DNA of 64,000 nt, from contig CM043700.1 in assembly GCA_023935145.1 (NCBI GenBank), forward strand, positions 104,398,400 to 104,462,399. The letters run 5' to 3'. Positions within the stretch are counted from its first letter, which is position 1, and each line of letters starts with the position of its first letter. The notes beneath the pieces are model-generated. The model saw nothing but the letters and a program-made list of their open reading frames with translations. It did no database searches and was not told the origin of the DNA. Shown here piece by piece: positions 1-10,710 of this stretch. The stretch is from Bretschneidera sinensis. Taxonomy: Eukaryota; Streptophyta; Magnoliopsida; Brassicales; Akaniaceae. Made by a program: the position numbers and the translations under genes.

Positions 1-123
1 TTCAGTTATCCAAGTCATGCCTTTGGTCGTGAGACTATTAGAGTCTTAGATGACAAAGACCTGAAGGCTATAGAGATCTATGTGTTCCTTAAATACGTCG
101 AAGTTATGCCATATGTGGACTGA
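1..123 (+). pseudogene. TNP2-type CACTA transposase, exon fragment (end of DUF4218 region)
   Basis: Frame 1 is open from the left edge to a TGA at 121-123 (40 residues). The pattern (small residue)GRETIRVLDDKDLKA, then IYVFLKYVEVMPYVD, matches the end of the DUF4218 region of plant TNP2 transposases, where a G-x-x-x-R-x-L-D stretch precedes an A-x-x-Y-V-L-x-N-x-x-E-V-x-P-Y core. The transposase would cut and move CACTA ends in the nucleus. Here only the C-terminal part of this region is in the window. The next recognisable coding stretch begins near 219, so 124-218 is probably an intron. The family call is from pattern recognition, not alignment. Confidence 0.7.
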
Positions 124-218
124 GTGCAATTGTTATTTTTAAATCTAATGTATTCTTTCACCATATATTCATATCTTAGATAATAATTAATTCATCATCA
201 CCATTGTTGTTGACATAT

Positions 219-316
219 GACGAGTCCTTAAGGAGTGCACACGGAGGTATAACTAATGAACAAATTGAGAAGCTTCGTGAGAAGAACTTCACAAAATAGT
301 TTTAAGATCTTGTAAG
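219..316 (+). pseudogene. TNP2 transposase exon piece cut by Athila A (continues at 11966)
   Basis: Read from 219 this gives a stretch with ITNEQIEKLREKNFTK, the type of charged E-x-L-x-x-L-x-x-x-x-F-x-x-W-F segment that links DUF4218 to DUF4216 in plant TNP2 proteins. Two in-frame stops follow. The reading frame reaches the CCATG at 317-321, where Athila A inserted, and resumes after the duplicated CCATG at 11961-11965. The exon then ends at 11988 and a GT-AG intron runs 11989-12044. Confidence 0.6.
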
Positions 317-321
317 CCATG
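317..321 (+). repeat. Left target-site duplication of Athila A (CCATG)
   Basis: CCATG immediately precedes the TGATAAG start of the 5' LTR and is repeated exactly after the CA end of the 3' LTR at 11961-11965. A 5-bp duplication is normal for LTR retrotransposon integration and fixes both element ends. Confidence 0.95.
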
Positions 322-1605
322 TGATAAGTGCTTAAATATTCATATTTAAGCCCCTTAATTTACATTTATTAAGCTCTTAGTTTATGTATTTTATTATATT
401 TTACTTCATTTTTGTGTTTTTATAGGTTCTTGGAGAAAATGGAGCATTAACTGGTTTGGAGAACAAGAACAGGAAGAGCTGAAAACTACACACAGTGCGA
501 TTAAGCACAGAAGTGTGCGATCGAGTGCACCAGCACTCGTGCGGACAAGAAGAAGGCTCAAGCGCAACCTTGCACTAGAGAGCACTAACATGAGATCAAG
601 TGCGCCCATGCAGTAAAACGACATCACCTCTTTTGGAAAGTAGGGTTAGGGTTCTGTTTTTCTAGCTAGGGTTTCCAGATGTCTTAAGACCCTATAAATA
701 GACTTATAAAACATAGAAACAATATCTTCTTTTCGGTTTTAAGCTTTGTAGACGAATTGATGACTCTTCTCCATACTATTTTTCGGGTTTATTCTTTTCT
801 CTTTAGTTTACATTATGAACATGACTAACATCACCACCATGTGTAACTAACATCACCACCATGTGTAACTAACTTACTAATAGGGCTCGATTGAAGCCCT
901 AATAATGCTTTTCCATATATAAGTTTTGTTGCCTTTGCAATAGCTGTATTATGATGCTTTAATTGATTAATGCGTATTTTATTGAATTCCTCATATGTGT
1001 TTGCCTTATCAATATATGCATGTTGTATGGATTCTTTAGTTAGATCAATTTGGATGACTGAGTCCTGGGTCTGATAATAGTAACAAAAGAAATCCACGCC
1101 AGATTCTTGGGTTAATCAACATAAGAAACCGGGAGTATATAACATGCCCTAGGTCTTATGTGTTTGTCGATTTTCACAGAACTTATGCCCTCTTAAAGAA
1201 CAACTTAGTATATACCATGCTAAATCCTTTAAGAAAGAAAAAAGTTAGAGTATACACCATGCCTGACTCATAGCTTAGGGAAATCAATAGTTTAAAGAGT
1301 ATACACCATGCCCTTAGGTTGACAACATTAGGTATTCATAGTATGGTTAGAGCATTGGCACATTACGTATTGGGAAAGTATGATTAGTGGTAGATATCAA
1401 AGCCCTATGTTTCTATCATTATCAAATTCAAACTCAATATTTATTTCTATCATTTTATATTGCGAAACTGATTCTAAAGCAAAATTCACCAATCCCAGTG
1501 GAGATGATCTCGCATTTGCACACTATGCTACTGTTGACCTTGTGCACTTACAAGTAAAACTGTTCAAATATTTGCTTATTAATTTAGGTATATTTTTGCA
1601 CAACA
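322..1605 (+). repeat. Athila A 5' LTR
   Basis: 1,284 bp, TG...CA, matching 10711-11960 along its whole length. It is 34 bp longer than the 3' copy, largely because a 22-bp segment (CTAACATCACCACCATGTGTAA) is tandemly duplicated at about 826-869. Several CG dinucleotides kept in the 3' LTR motif array are TG or CA here. Confidence 0.95.
485..700 (+). promoter_or_regulatory. Athila A U3 motif array and TATA box (5' LTR)
   Basis: TATAAATA at 693-700 is the likely LTR promoter TATA box. About 80-210 bp upstream lie degenerate copies of a GATCGAGCGCAC-type motif, for example GCGATCGAGTGCAC and GGCTCAAGCGCA. The better preserved version is in the 3' LTR at 10890-10987, with TATAAATA at 11070-11077. 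Promoter activity is inferred from position only. Confidence 0.6.
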
Positions 1606-1611
1606 AGTTTT

Positions 1612-1629
1612 TGGCACCATTGCCGGGGA
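1612..1629 (+). other. Athila A primer binding site (tRNA-Asp type)
   Basis: TGGCACCATTGCCGGGGA begins six bases after the 5' LTR. It matches the complement of a plant tRNA-Asp 3' end (TGGCGCCGTTGCCGGGGA) except for two G-to-A changes. This is the primer site usual for Athila elements and would prime minus-strand DNA synthesis. Confidence 0.85.
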
Positions 1630-1892
1630 TTGCACTTAATTTATGTTTAGGATTATTTTTCGTTCAGTTTTATTTTTTTTCTATTCTATTTTATTTTGTT
1701 TCATCATAAACCTAATTTATTTTTGTTTTCAGTTGTTTTGTTTCAGGTACTGTAGCAGAGTAATTTGTGGCACTACGATCGAGCACACTGCTTGGTGCGA
1801 TCGAGCACACTCGAGGCAGGGAGTACCCGAGCAGCAGTACTGAAACTACTGCACTGAAGTGTTTTCGTTAATTCATGTAAGGACTTTGATCT
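1630..1892 (+). other. Athila A untranslated leader
   Basis: Non-coding stretch between primer site and gag. It holds two further copies of the LTR motif (GATCGAGCACACT at 1779-1791 and GCGATCGAGCACACT at 1798-1812). No other feature seen. Confidence 0.6.
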
Positions 1893-3560
1893 AGGAATCC
1901 AACCTTCTTTCCACTTGATACGGAGCTTGAGCAGACCATTCGATAGAGGCTTAGAGACAACGTTGAAGAGGTAGAAGAGGAATTTGAGGGAGAAGCACAA
2001 ATAGTGGAACAGCTTGACAACCAACCGAAACCTGAGTGAAGACCTAAGAAACAATCCTTCATCCCACAGAACTTTGACCAGCCATCATGCATTACCTATT
2101 AACCAGAGGCAGAAGGCAGTTATTATATATCCCCGTAGATACTCAGTGCATTGACTCACTTTAGGGGTACACCTGCTGAGGACCCACATTTGCATCTTCG
2201 AGAATTCTTTAATCTCTGTAAGTTCCAGCATATTCGGGGCCTAGACTAAGAGGGAATCAAGTTAATTCTTTTCTCTTTTCATTAAAATATAATACTAAAC
2301 TATGGTACAATTCATTGCCTGCAGTTTCTATCCATACTTGGGAATAGTTGGCTAGTAAGTTCCTACGGAAGTTTTTCCCAGCTCAAAAGACAAGACAAAT
2401 GAGGAAGGAGATTCAATCTTTCCAACAGAAGGATGGACCTATTCTTTAAGGCATGGGGACATTTCAATGAGCTGCTATTCAAATGGCCCAATCACAATCT
2501 ACCTCAGGATGAAGGAGATTCAGGTTATGGAGGAGTGATGATGGAAAAGAGCAGTGAAGAATCCATGGAGCCGTTTGAGATATTAAGTGAGCACACCTGG
2601 CAATTCTCCTTTAGACGTAGACAAGGAGTTAAGAGCAAAGGTATGTATGAGGAGAATCTAAATAGTGGATCCTCTAATCAGATAGCTGCTGTGGAGAGGA
2701 AGCTAGATCTGCTTGTTAAAGCCGTGACTGCTCAGAATGCCTCACCTAGTCCACCAGCTATACCACTCTAGGTATGTGCTATATATTATCATTTTGATCA
2801 TAATACTGAGACATTCCTTTATATTTATCTGCAGATATAGATCAAGCGAATTATGTGGGATCGAATAACTGCCTTTCCAAGAACAACCCATATATAAATA
2901 CCTACAATCCTGGATTTGGAAACCACCCCAACTTCTCATGAACTAACAATCAGAATGCCCTAAACCTTCAAGAGCAGCAAAAGAATTCCCAACCAGCAGC
3001 CCACTAAGTTCCCGAATCAAAGAAAAGTGACCTATAGAGTCTTGTAAGGCAGTTAGCAACTCAGCAACAACAATTGATGACTTCACAAGATCAGTTCATG
3101 GCAGACAAAAGGAAATTTTGGACTGAGCTAAGAAAAACCACTACAAAACATGAACAAGCCATTCAAAGACTAGAGGTACAAATGGGGTAATTGGCTAAGG
3201 AATTGAGTGGCAGAAAGCAAGGTGAGCTTCCAGCTCAAACACTACCTAATCCAGGAGGGCACTAGCAACTGAAGGTTGTTACAACTCTAGAAAATGGTAA
3301 GGTCGTAGGAACCGATGAGTCTACACAAGCATCTCTAGAGAAACCAGTTGCATCAAAGGTAAGTGAAATGGAGAAGGTGAATGCACCACCCTTCCCAAAA
3401 AGGTTAGTAAAGCAAAAGAAAGAAAATAAAATGCTTTGTGTTTTTGAAATTTTGCGAAAAGTAGAAATAAACATTCCTTTATTAGATACAATTCAATAAA
3501 TACCTGCTTATGCTAAATTTTTGAAAGATTTTGCACTCATAAGAGGAAGTTTCAGGAACA
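1893..3560 (+). pseudogene. Athila A gag (decayed)
   Basis: Gag would form the virus-like particle in the cytoplasm and package the RNA. Recognisable blocks appear in changing frames: NPTFFPLDTELEQTIR near 1894, then RGTPAEDPHLHLREFFNLC near 2164-2222, the usual Athila gag block P-x-x-D-P-x-x-H-L-x-x-F. KFLRKFFPAQKTRQMRKEI near 2352-2410 corresponds to the W-x-x-L-x-x-K-F-L-x-x-F-F-P core. The 2433-2768 frame holds MDLFFKAWGHFNELLFKWPNH, a glutamine-rich linker and a short helical tail (AAVERKLDLLVKAVTAQN). At least five stops and several frameshifts separate the blocks. No original start codon is obvious, so the left bound is approximate. Confidence 0.75.
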
Positions 3561-3585
3561 TAAGAAAGTAGCCTTAACTGAAGAG

Positions 3586-4010
3586 GTAAGTATGGTATTG
3601 TTAAGAAAGCTACCACCAAAGCTAAAAGATCCAGGTAGTTTTACTATTCCTTGTAGGATAGGTGACCAGCTATTTGAGTGTGCATTACTAGATTTAAGAG
3701 CGGATGTAAATTTGCTACCATACATAGTATTTAAAACACTAGGCTTGGGGGAGCTCCAACTGACTTCCATCACTTTGCAATTGGCAGACAGAAGCATTAA
3801 AAGACCTAGAGGTATTCTTTAGGATGTCTTGGTAAAGGTAGGTGAGTTTATTTTACCTGCAGATTTTATTGTGTTAGACATGGAAGAATGCCCTATGGCA
3901 CTACCTCTGCCCATCATCTTAGGAAAACCCTTTATGAGAACTGCTGATACAAAGATTTGTGTGAAAAAAGGTATAGTAAGTATGAAGGTAAATGGTGAGA
4001 AATAGAATTC
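3586..4010 (+). pseudogene. Athila A protease (active-site mutated)
   Basis: Retropepsin-type aspartic protease domain that would cleave Gag-Pol. RKLPPKLKDPGSFTIPCRIG is the usual Athila entry to the protease, followed by the active-site loop, here LLDLRADVNLLP. Athila proteases normally read D-L-G-A at this point. The glycine codon is AGA at 3697-3699, which would disrupt the loop although the aspartate stays. LADRSIKRPRGIL and the ILGKPFMRTADTKI stretch complete the domain. A TAG at about 3822 interrupts it, and the frame ends near 4004. Confidence 0.8.
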
Positions 4011-4043
4011 AAAATATTTGATGCATTAAAATTACCTCAAGAT

Positions 4044-5812
4044 GATATGGAATGTTTTAATGTATGTATCATGCAAAGTTTTGTTGAGGTCCATCATATT
4101 GATCCATTGGAGACCACCTTTACCCATGGCTTCACAAGATTGGATATTAAACAAGAACCTGAAGATGTTATTGATGACATCATTAAAGCTGTGCACCTCC
4201 TTGGGGCCTCTCCAAAACATCCAAGTAAGTATACCCCTCCATTTGAACCTCTTGTACCTACTAATACTACTCTTCTCCCTTTTATTGTCCAAGCACCAAA
4301 CTTGGAATTAAAGCAGTTGCCATAGCATTTAACTTATGCCTATTTGGGAGAAAATAGGACATTACCTGTGATTATTGCTGCCAATTTAAGTGTTGGGGAA
4401 GAAGAGAAACTGTTGAGAATTCTTAGAGAGCATAGATCTGGTATTGGATGGACCATTGCTAACATCAAGGGGATAAGTTCAGCCAAGTGTATGCATCATA
4501 CCTACCTTGAGGATGAAGCAAAACCCACCCGGGATGCTCAGCGAAGACTCAACCTACATATGAAAGAGGTAGTTAAGTCAGAGGTATTAAAACTATTGGA
4601 CGTTGGCATTATCTACCTCATATCAGACAGTAAATGGGTAAGTCCAGTCCAAGTTGTTCTAAAAAAGAGTGGGATCACAATGGTGAAGAATGAAGATAAG
4701 GAGCTAATATCTACAAGAATAACCACTGGTTAGAGTGTATGCATTGATTACAGAAGGCTAAACAAAGTGACTAGAAAAGTTCATTTCCCACTGCCCTTCA
4801 TTGATAAGATGTTAGAGAGATTAGCTGGCCATAGCTATTATTGCTTCTTGGATGGGTATATTGGTTACAACTAGATTGCTATAGCACCTGAGGACCAAGA
4901 AAAGACTATCTTCACTTGCCCTTTCAGTACATTTGCTTACAGAAGGATGCCATTTGGTTTATGCAATGTACCAGCCACCTTTCAAAGATGTATGATGAGC
5001 ATTTTTTCTAACATGGTGGAGAAATTCATTGAGTTATTTATGGATGATTTTAGTGTTTTTGGGTCTAATTTTGATGAATGCCTTAATCATCTAGAGAGTG
5101 TCCTAAAGAGATGTGAAGAAAGCAACTTAGTGCTAAATTGGGAAAAATGTCACTTTATGGTTCAACAAGGCATTGTGTTGGGTCATTCCATTTCCAACAA
5201 AGGTATTGAGGTAGAAAAGGCTAAGATCGACATCATTTCAAAGTTGCCTCCTACTCTAATAGTCAAGGATGTTAGAAGTTTCCTTAGACATGTTGGATTC
5301 TTCAGACGGTTCATCAAGGATTTCTCCAAAACCTCTAGACCTCTTTGTGCAATGTTAGCTAAAGATACCAAGTTTGAATGGACTGATGACTGTATGAAAG
5401 CTTTAACACATTAAAGAACGTGCTCACCTCCACACAAATAATGATGGCACCTGATGTGTGATGCCAGTGATTTCACCTTGGGAGCTGTCTTAGGCCAGAG
5501 AGTCAATAAGGTACCTTATGCTATCTATTATGCTTCTAGAACTTTAAATGATGCTCAGCTAAACTATTCTACTACTGAAAAGGAATTGTCAGCTGTTATT
5601 TTTGCTTTAGAGAAGTTTAGATCATACCTTATTGGTTCTAAGGTTATTGTATTTACTGATCATGCTGCTTTGAGATATTTGTTTTCTAAGAAATATGCAA
5701 AGCCTAGGTTAATCATATGGGTACTCCTATTACAAGAGTTTGATTTGGAGATTAAAGACAAGAAGGACAGTGAGAATGTGGTTGTAGATCACTTATCTAG
5801 GCTACCTCTTTA
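4044..5812 (+). pseudogene. Athila A reverse transcriptase and RNase H (decayed)
   Basis: A linker (4047-4325) leads into reverse transcriptase from 4344. Visible landmarks: GWTIANIKGIS and PTRDAQRRLNLHMKEVVKSEV (about 4448-4590), CIDYRRLNKVTRK (about 4742), FLDGYIGYN with the first catalytic Asp (about 4847), MPFGLCNVPATFQRCM (4947) and LFMDDFSVFG with the catalytic DD pair (about 5035). RNase H follows: [14 protein letters not shown] (5457), [30 protein letters not shown] and [15 protein letters not shown]. Stops include TAG at 4731 for an expected Trp and TAG at 4873 for an expected Gln. Two compensating frameshifts lie at about 5398-5455. Confidence 0.9.
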
Positions 5813-5939
5813 GAATGACAAAAATGAGCTACCTTTGAATGAGAACTTCCCCGATGAACAATTGTTCGCACTAGAGGTAAACCTTCCATAGTATGCTGAT
5901 ATTATCAATTATATAACTGCTAAGGTTTTTTATCTAGGT

Positions 5940-7117
5940 ATGACCAGTCAAGAAAGGAAGCAGTTGATATCTATATCTAGACACTACCATTGGGATGACC
6001 CATACCTATTCAAATTATGTCCTGATCAAATCATCAGATGGTGTGTCTTAGAGGAGGAACATTTAAGCTTATTGCAATTGCCATCAGTTTGCTTGTGGAG
6101 GACATTTTGGGGCCAAGAGAACAGCTCTTAAGGTATTACAATCCAGTTTTTATTGGCTTAATTTGTTAAAGATGCCTTCTCATTTTGCAGCTCATGTGAT
6201 AGATGCTAGAGGATAGGTAACATCTCATCTCAAAATTAGATGCCCTTATAAAATATTCATATAATATAACTTTTTGATGTATGGGGTATTGATTTTATGG
6301 GTCCATTTTCTGACTCCTATGGTTATTTATATACTCTTGTAGGTGTGGATTATGTGTCCAAATGGGTCGAGGCTGTCCCCTCAAAGACTAATGATCACAA
6401 AGTGGTTGTGAAGTTTCTACAGGATAACATTTTTACTCGGTTTGGGACTCCAAGAGCAATCATCAGTAATGGAGGTAGCCACTTCCATAATCAATCTTTT
6501 GCTGCCTAATCAAGAAATATGGGATCACCCATAAAGTTAGCACCCCGTATCATCCTCAAACCAGTGGCCAAGTGGAGATAAGTAACTGAGAGATCAAGGG
6601 CATCCTAGAGAGGACTATAAATCCTAGTAGGAAGGATTGGTCTTTATGTCTAAATGATGCTCTATGGGCATATAGGACAGCTTACAAGACACCAATTGGC
6701 ATGTCTCCATACCGCTTAGTCTTTGGAAAAGCATGTCATCTGCCGGTGGAGTTAGAGCATCGAGCATATTGGGCCATAAAATAGTTCAATTTTGATATGA
6801 AGCAAGCGGGAGAGAAGAGGAAGCTGCACTTAAATGAGCTGGAAGAATTAAGGTATGATGTATATGAGAATGGTAAGCTCTACAAAGAAAGGACCAAAGC
6901 TTATCATGACAAGCAACTGGTTAGGAAAGAGTTTTATGTGGGACAAAAGGTGTTGCTCTATAATTCACAATTAAGACTGGTCCCAGGCAAACTCAAGTCC
7001 CGATGGTCTGGTACTTATGAGGTCACCAAGGTCTTTCCTCATGGTGCTTTGGAGATCCATGGTTCCAACAGCAATCAGACATTCATGGTGAATGGACAGA
7101 GTCAAGCCATACCTTGA
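5940..7117 (+). pseudogene. Athila A integrase (decayed)
   Basis: Would insert the cDNA into chromosomes. The zinc-binding region is seen out of frame as CHQFACGGHFGAKRTALKVL (about 6085). The catalytic core follows: [20 protein letters not shown] (about 6283) keeps the first Asp. IISNGGSHF (about 6461) has AAT at 6468-6470 where Asp is expected, so the second catalytic residue is lost. The [12 protein letters not shown] segment (about 6553) keeps the Glu. Then come [21 protein letters not shown], the [19 protein letters not shown] block and a C-terminal domain (6797-7117) with GQKVLLYNSQLRLVPGKLKS and RWSGTYEVTKVFPHGALEI. Several stops. Confidence 0.88.
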
Positions 7118-7429
7118 AATCAACTTGCCACCAAGAGATGAAGATTTGGCACTTTAATCTGTCCAATATGCAGCAGAACCAAGAGCACTTGAGCCATATG
7201 AGGTGGATTTTAAGTGCCCCCTTCCAGAAGAGTATCACTGAAGCTACTATAGAGAGCGCTTGAGCAATTCAGACTTTAAAAAACGTGTAACTCAAGTGCC
7301 TCTATTGAGGTCAGTGGTACTGAGGCCACTGAGTATGGTACTGTTTTATTTATTTTTGCTAATTGTTTTCACTATTGTAAATTTTTTAGTCTTTTTTAAA
7401 GTTCATTTAGTTGTCAGCACTTTCTGTCC
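7118..7429 (+). other. Athila A post-pol spacer
   Basis: Short stretch after integrase without a convincing gene. It is followed directly by the motif-rich region at 7430. Confidence 0.5.
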
Positions 7430-8095
7430 CTGCGATCGAGCGCACTCCATAGTGCACTCGAGCGCAACCTCACCAAGCACCCAATAGCACGCGAGTACAA
7501 TGACACGCGCACACCTACGCACAAGTGCAATCGAGGGCACTCGGGGCAGAGAGTCACGTGTTAGTTTTAAGTCATTTGATTCTATTGCATCCTCTCACTT
7601 TCACTCTCACAGTCTCACTCTCGCACTCTCTCTCTCGCACTCTCACTCTCGCACGACACTCAAACGCTCTAGCCCCCTCACCCACACCCAATCTCTCACT
7701 TTCCATCACCACCACATCACCACCACACCACTGTCCAGACCCTCCTATGCCACCGCTCACACCCACATACACATCAGGTATTCCCTCATACCCGTTTTAC
7801 CATTCATTTTTCATATCACCCCATTTTTGGATGTTCTTTGATTTACTTGTCGATTTTAATAATTGAATTCATATATATTATCTCTCTTGTGCTCTTGGGT
7901 TCTATATAGTGGTTTTGCAGGAGGTTGAGACCTTATTAGAGTGATGCCCACAGCTTCAATTCATTGTCGCCCCCAAACTGTTCGATAAAAATCCTCAGAC
8001 ACACTTTAGTTAGTGCGATCGAGCGTAGGGAACACTACGATCGAGCATATAGGCCAAGTACGATCAAGCGAACTTCACTGAGATCGAGTGTAAAG
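7430..8095 (+). promoter_or_regulatory. Athila A internal motif array and CT-rich leader before the env-like ORF
   Basis: The LTR motif recurs away from the LTR: TGCGATCGAGCGCACT at 7431-7446, CACTCGAGCGCAAC near 7456, GCAATCGAGGGCACT near 7527, then GTGCGATCGAGCGTAG, ACGATCGAGCATAT, TACGATCAAGCGAA and GAGATCGAGTGTAA at 8013-8092. Between them (7592-7720) is a CT-rich tract of CTCTCACTCTCGCA-like repeats resembling a plant 5' leader. I see no clear TATA box. The arrangement resembles the U3 of the same element and lies just before the env-like ORF. An internal-promoter role is inference. Confidence 0.4.
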
Positions 8096-8163
8096 TCTGC
8101 AGAAACTTATCTAACATGCCTAAACAAGTTACCTCCACATCCCGTGCTTGGGGAAGCCACACA

Positions 8164-9279
8164 TAATCCTCCCAGCCCAGTTTCGAACAACGAGAGATCT
8201 TATTCGAGACCACATTCAACATTGAAGAGGATTTCAAAAACTTTAAAGCCACTCAATGGGCGGTCCAAGAATTCAAGCACCGGGGTTTGAAGAGGCAGTT
8301 CAAGCCTATTTGCTCTACTGCTTACACTCGGTTCGTGGTTCTGTTTTACGAGAACATATCATTCAACTGAAACAGGCCAAGGGTCTTGTCCTCATTAGTT
8401 CAGGGCAAGTATATCGATGTGACCTCTACAGATATAGCTGCTGTTCTTCATTATTATGATAAGTCCCCTCCTAAGGACACCGAGATGGAGGAACAGCCGG
8501 AGTCCTTTTCCCTGTCCACCGTCGTTGAGGACATGTGTGCTGGGTAGTATGCCGATCAGCACAACAATGCGGGGAGATGGTCCAAGTTGCCTCCATGACT
8601 CTGGCTCATGGATTCCATTCTTCAACGGAATATGTGCCCATTGGGGCACAAGACCTAGAGGCGTGACTAGTTCTTACAGACATTATATGCATTCCACAAA
8701 GGCCACTGGTACTCCATCCCTGCTATCATTTGGAGCCAGCTACATAAGTTCTGAGGCCACATCCATGCACGCTAAGTCACCACGGCTAATATATGGGGGT
8801 TCCCATTCTCGTTCCTCCTCAGCTACATCTTCAAGAAATAGGGGATTAAGGGCTCCTCCATCGATGGACCAGTCTGGGACCACCCATTCTTTGGGAAGAG
8901 CCAGTGGACCCTGAACTAGTTGCACATGCCCAAAGGACCCCGAGGGCATGCACCTGCTGCTGAGAGGGTGGTGGATAATCCCATGGAGACCGAGGACCCC
9001 ACAACGAGCCACCCAACAACGAGCCATACTTGGGAAGAGGACCATCCGGACATGGGACCTACTGAGTACCAACACATTCTCTAAGAGATGTCCTCTTTCC
9101 GGTATGAGTTGTCTGACATTCGACGGGAGGATAGGTAGGCTACATTACTAGTGCATCAGTGCATCGATGGTTTAGAGGCACGTTTTATGAGGCAAGAGGC
9201 GATGTTTCAAGCCATTCTTGATCGACTACCTCCCGCCCCTGATGCCTCATCGTCTGCACCACCTAGTGACCATCAGTGA
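8164..9279 (+). pseudogene. Athila A env-like / 3' ORF with plant-transposon-protein-type domain
   Basis: A coding-like frame after pol, where Athila elements carry their env-like ORF. Residue patterns include FNIEEDFKNFKATQWAVQEF, then FVVLFYENISFN (about 8327) and SLVQGKYIDVTSTDIAAVLHYY (about 8395). This F-Y-x-N ... V-x-G-(K/R) ... I-x-x-x-L arrangement is what I know from the widespread putative plant transposon protein domain. The tail has a helical stretch (LEARFMRQEAMFQAILDRLP, about 9175) and a Pro/Ser-rich end. In-frame stops are many. No signal peptide or clear transmembrane helix is visible, so a membrane role is unsupported. Confidence 0.6.
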
Positions 9280-9322
9280 GAGTGGTGCACCATCTAGCTG
9301 AAGACGTAAAACTTAGCGCTCA

Positions 9323-9335
9323 TGGGAGGCACCCA
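9323..9335 (+). other. Short hairpin motif TGGGAGGCACCCA after the last ORF of Athila A
   Basis: TGGG-AGGCA-CCCA can form a four-base stem. The equivalent TTGGGAGGCAACCCAA lies after pol in Athila B (minus strand, 40875-40890), so it is a conserved landmark of this lineage. Function unknown. Confidence 0.45.
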
Positions 9336-9339
9336 CGCA

Positions 9340-10697
9340 TATCCTTTTATTTTTAGTATTTTTTACATTTCTCATTAGTATTTATCTTTATAACTAGTTA
9401 CTTTTAGTATCTTTTGTTTTTCGGTATTACTTTCGTTTTTCTTTTTCAGGGACAAGGTGTGTACATCAATTTAAGTTTGGGGGTGTGCTGTGAGCCATGC
9501 CAGCCAGCTAGTTCTCCATCTCCAAGGTCAGATCTTTCCATGTTGTTCACACATTGGGGACAATGTGTAGTTTAAGTTTGAGGGTATGGGAGACACACTC
9601 ACACACACTCTGTCCCAATTTTTTTTTTTTTTATTATTGAAAAGATAAATACATGTTCATATTATTATAAAAATTTTGGTTGATCTAAATGAATATTGTG
9701 ATAAGATTCCATCAGTAAGCTTAAAATCTAGAACACATGGTCTAAATAATAAAGTTTTAAGTTTAATTACTTACTTTAAGGCTTTCAAGAAATCACAAGT
9801 TTGATCTAATCTGACACGAGTACATTAGCACATAATTGTGTGGGGTATTACATGTAATTCTAATATGTATATTTCCATGGCTTAATTGTAACCGAATGAC
9901 TTGTTAGATGAACACTTTAGTATAGAAAAATAGAAAAAAAAATTTATTGCACAAAAAGAGAAAATAAAATGCTCCTAATGATCATTAAATAAACCTTCCA
10001 CTGAGTAACTAGACCTCTTGCCTTGGTAAGCAGTGAGTGTTCACATCAAAAGGTGGGAATTTTGCTCATAGTGATCATTAAATAAAGTTTCCACTGAGTA
10101 ACTGGACCTCTTGCCTCAATAAACAGTGAGTGTTCACGTCAAAAGGTGGGAATTTTGCTTGGCAGCATTAAAACCAGTTAGTTTCGTAGCCTTTTTTACT
10201 CGAGTTAGTAAGTCTGTAGGGGTGAATTTACATCTAATGCCCTAAAACCATTTGGTTTTGGGGTAATTAGCTAAACACTCGCTATATAGGTCAATTAGAA
10301 AGCTTAAGAGAACTCAACATGGCAAAAAAAGCTCATAATAAAAGAAAATAAGGAAATAAAACTATGCCATTATTGTTCATTCTGATAGGAAATTCGGTGA
10401 AGTTTGAGACACCGAAACACTACACATTGGAGTTATTTAGAAGCCTCATCTTTTATGTGCTAGTTCATCACACACTAAGTCAGACTTGTGATGCCTTAAC
10501 ATGCCTTATGTAAGTGATTAGATTTTAAAACTCTTATTTATTGCGAAGATGTGTTTATATTTTAAGTCCGCTCATGAATAAATATCATGGTTTTGTGTGC
10601 GACCAAAATTTTTAGATATCATGAATGATGAATTTATCTTTGTTATTGTTTTTCAGTTAGTTTTTCGTTTTGTTTTTCTAAGGGACTAACAATATGT
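9340..10697 (+). other. Athila A non-coding 3' region with extra polypurine-like sites
   Basis: No gene seen. AAGTTTGGGGGTG at 9473-9485 is identical to the true polypurine tract at 10698-10710, and AAGTTTGAGGGTA at 9574-9586 is a weaker copy. A poly-T run is at about 9620 and a 93-bp tandem duplication at 9980-10165. Confidence 0.6.
9980..10165 (+). repeat. 93-bp tandem duplication in Athila A 3' region
   Basis: Two copies start at GATCATTAAATAAA (9980 and 10073) and share CCACTGAGTAACT, GACCTCTTGCCT, CAGTGAGTGTTCAC and AAAAGGTGGGAATTTTGCT, with scattered substitutions. Confidence 0.85.
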
Positions 10698-10710
10698 AAG
10701 TTTGGGGGTG
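10698..10710 (+). other. Athila A polypurine tract
   Basis: AAGTTTGGGGGTG lies directly against the TG of the 3' LTR, the position of the plus-strand primer. Confidence 0.8.

Noticed and set aside
7525..7866. Overlapping Ser/His/Thr-rich ORFs
   Set aside because: They come from the CT-rich simple repeat in Athila A and show no domain; both strands are open for the same reason.
8456..8914. 152-residue ORF
   Set aside because: Shadow of the env-like frame; the other frame gives the recognisable domain.
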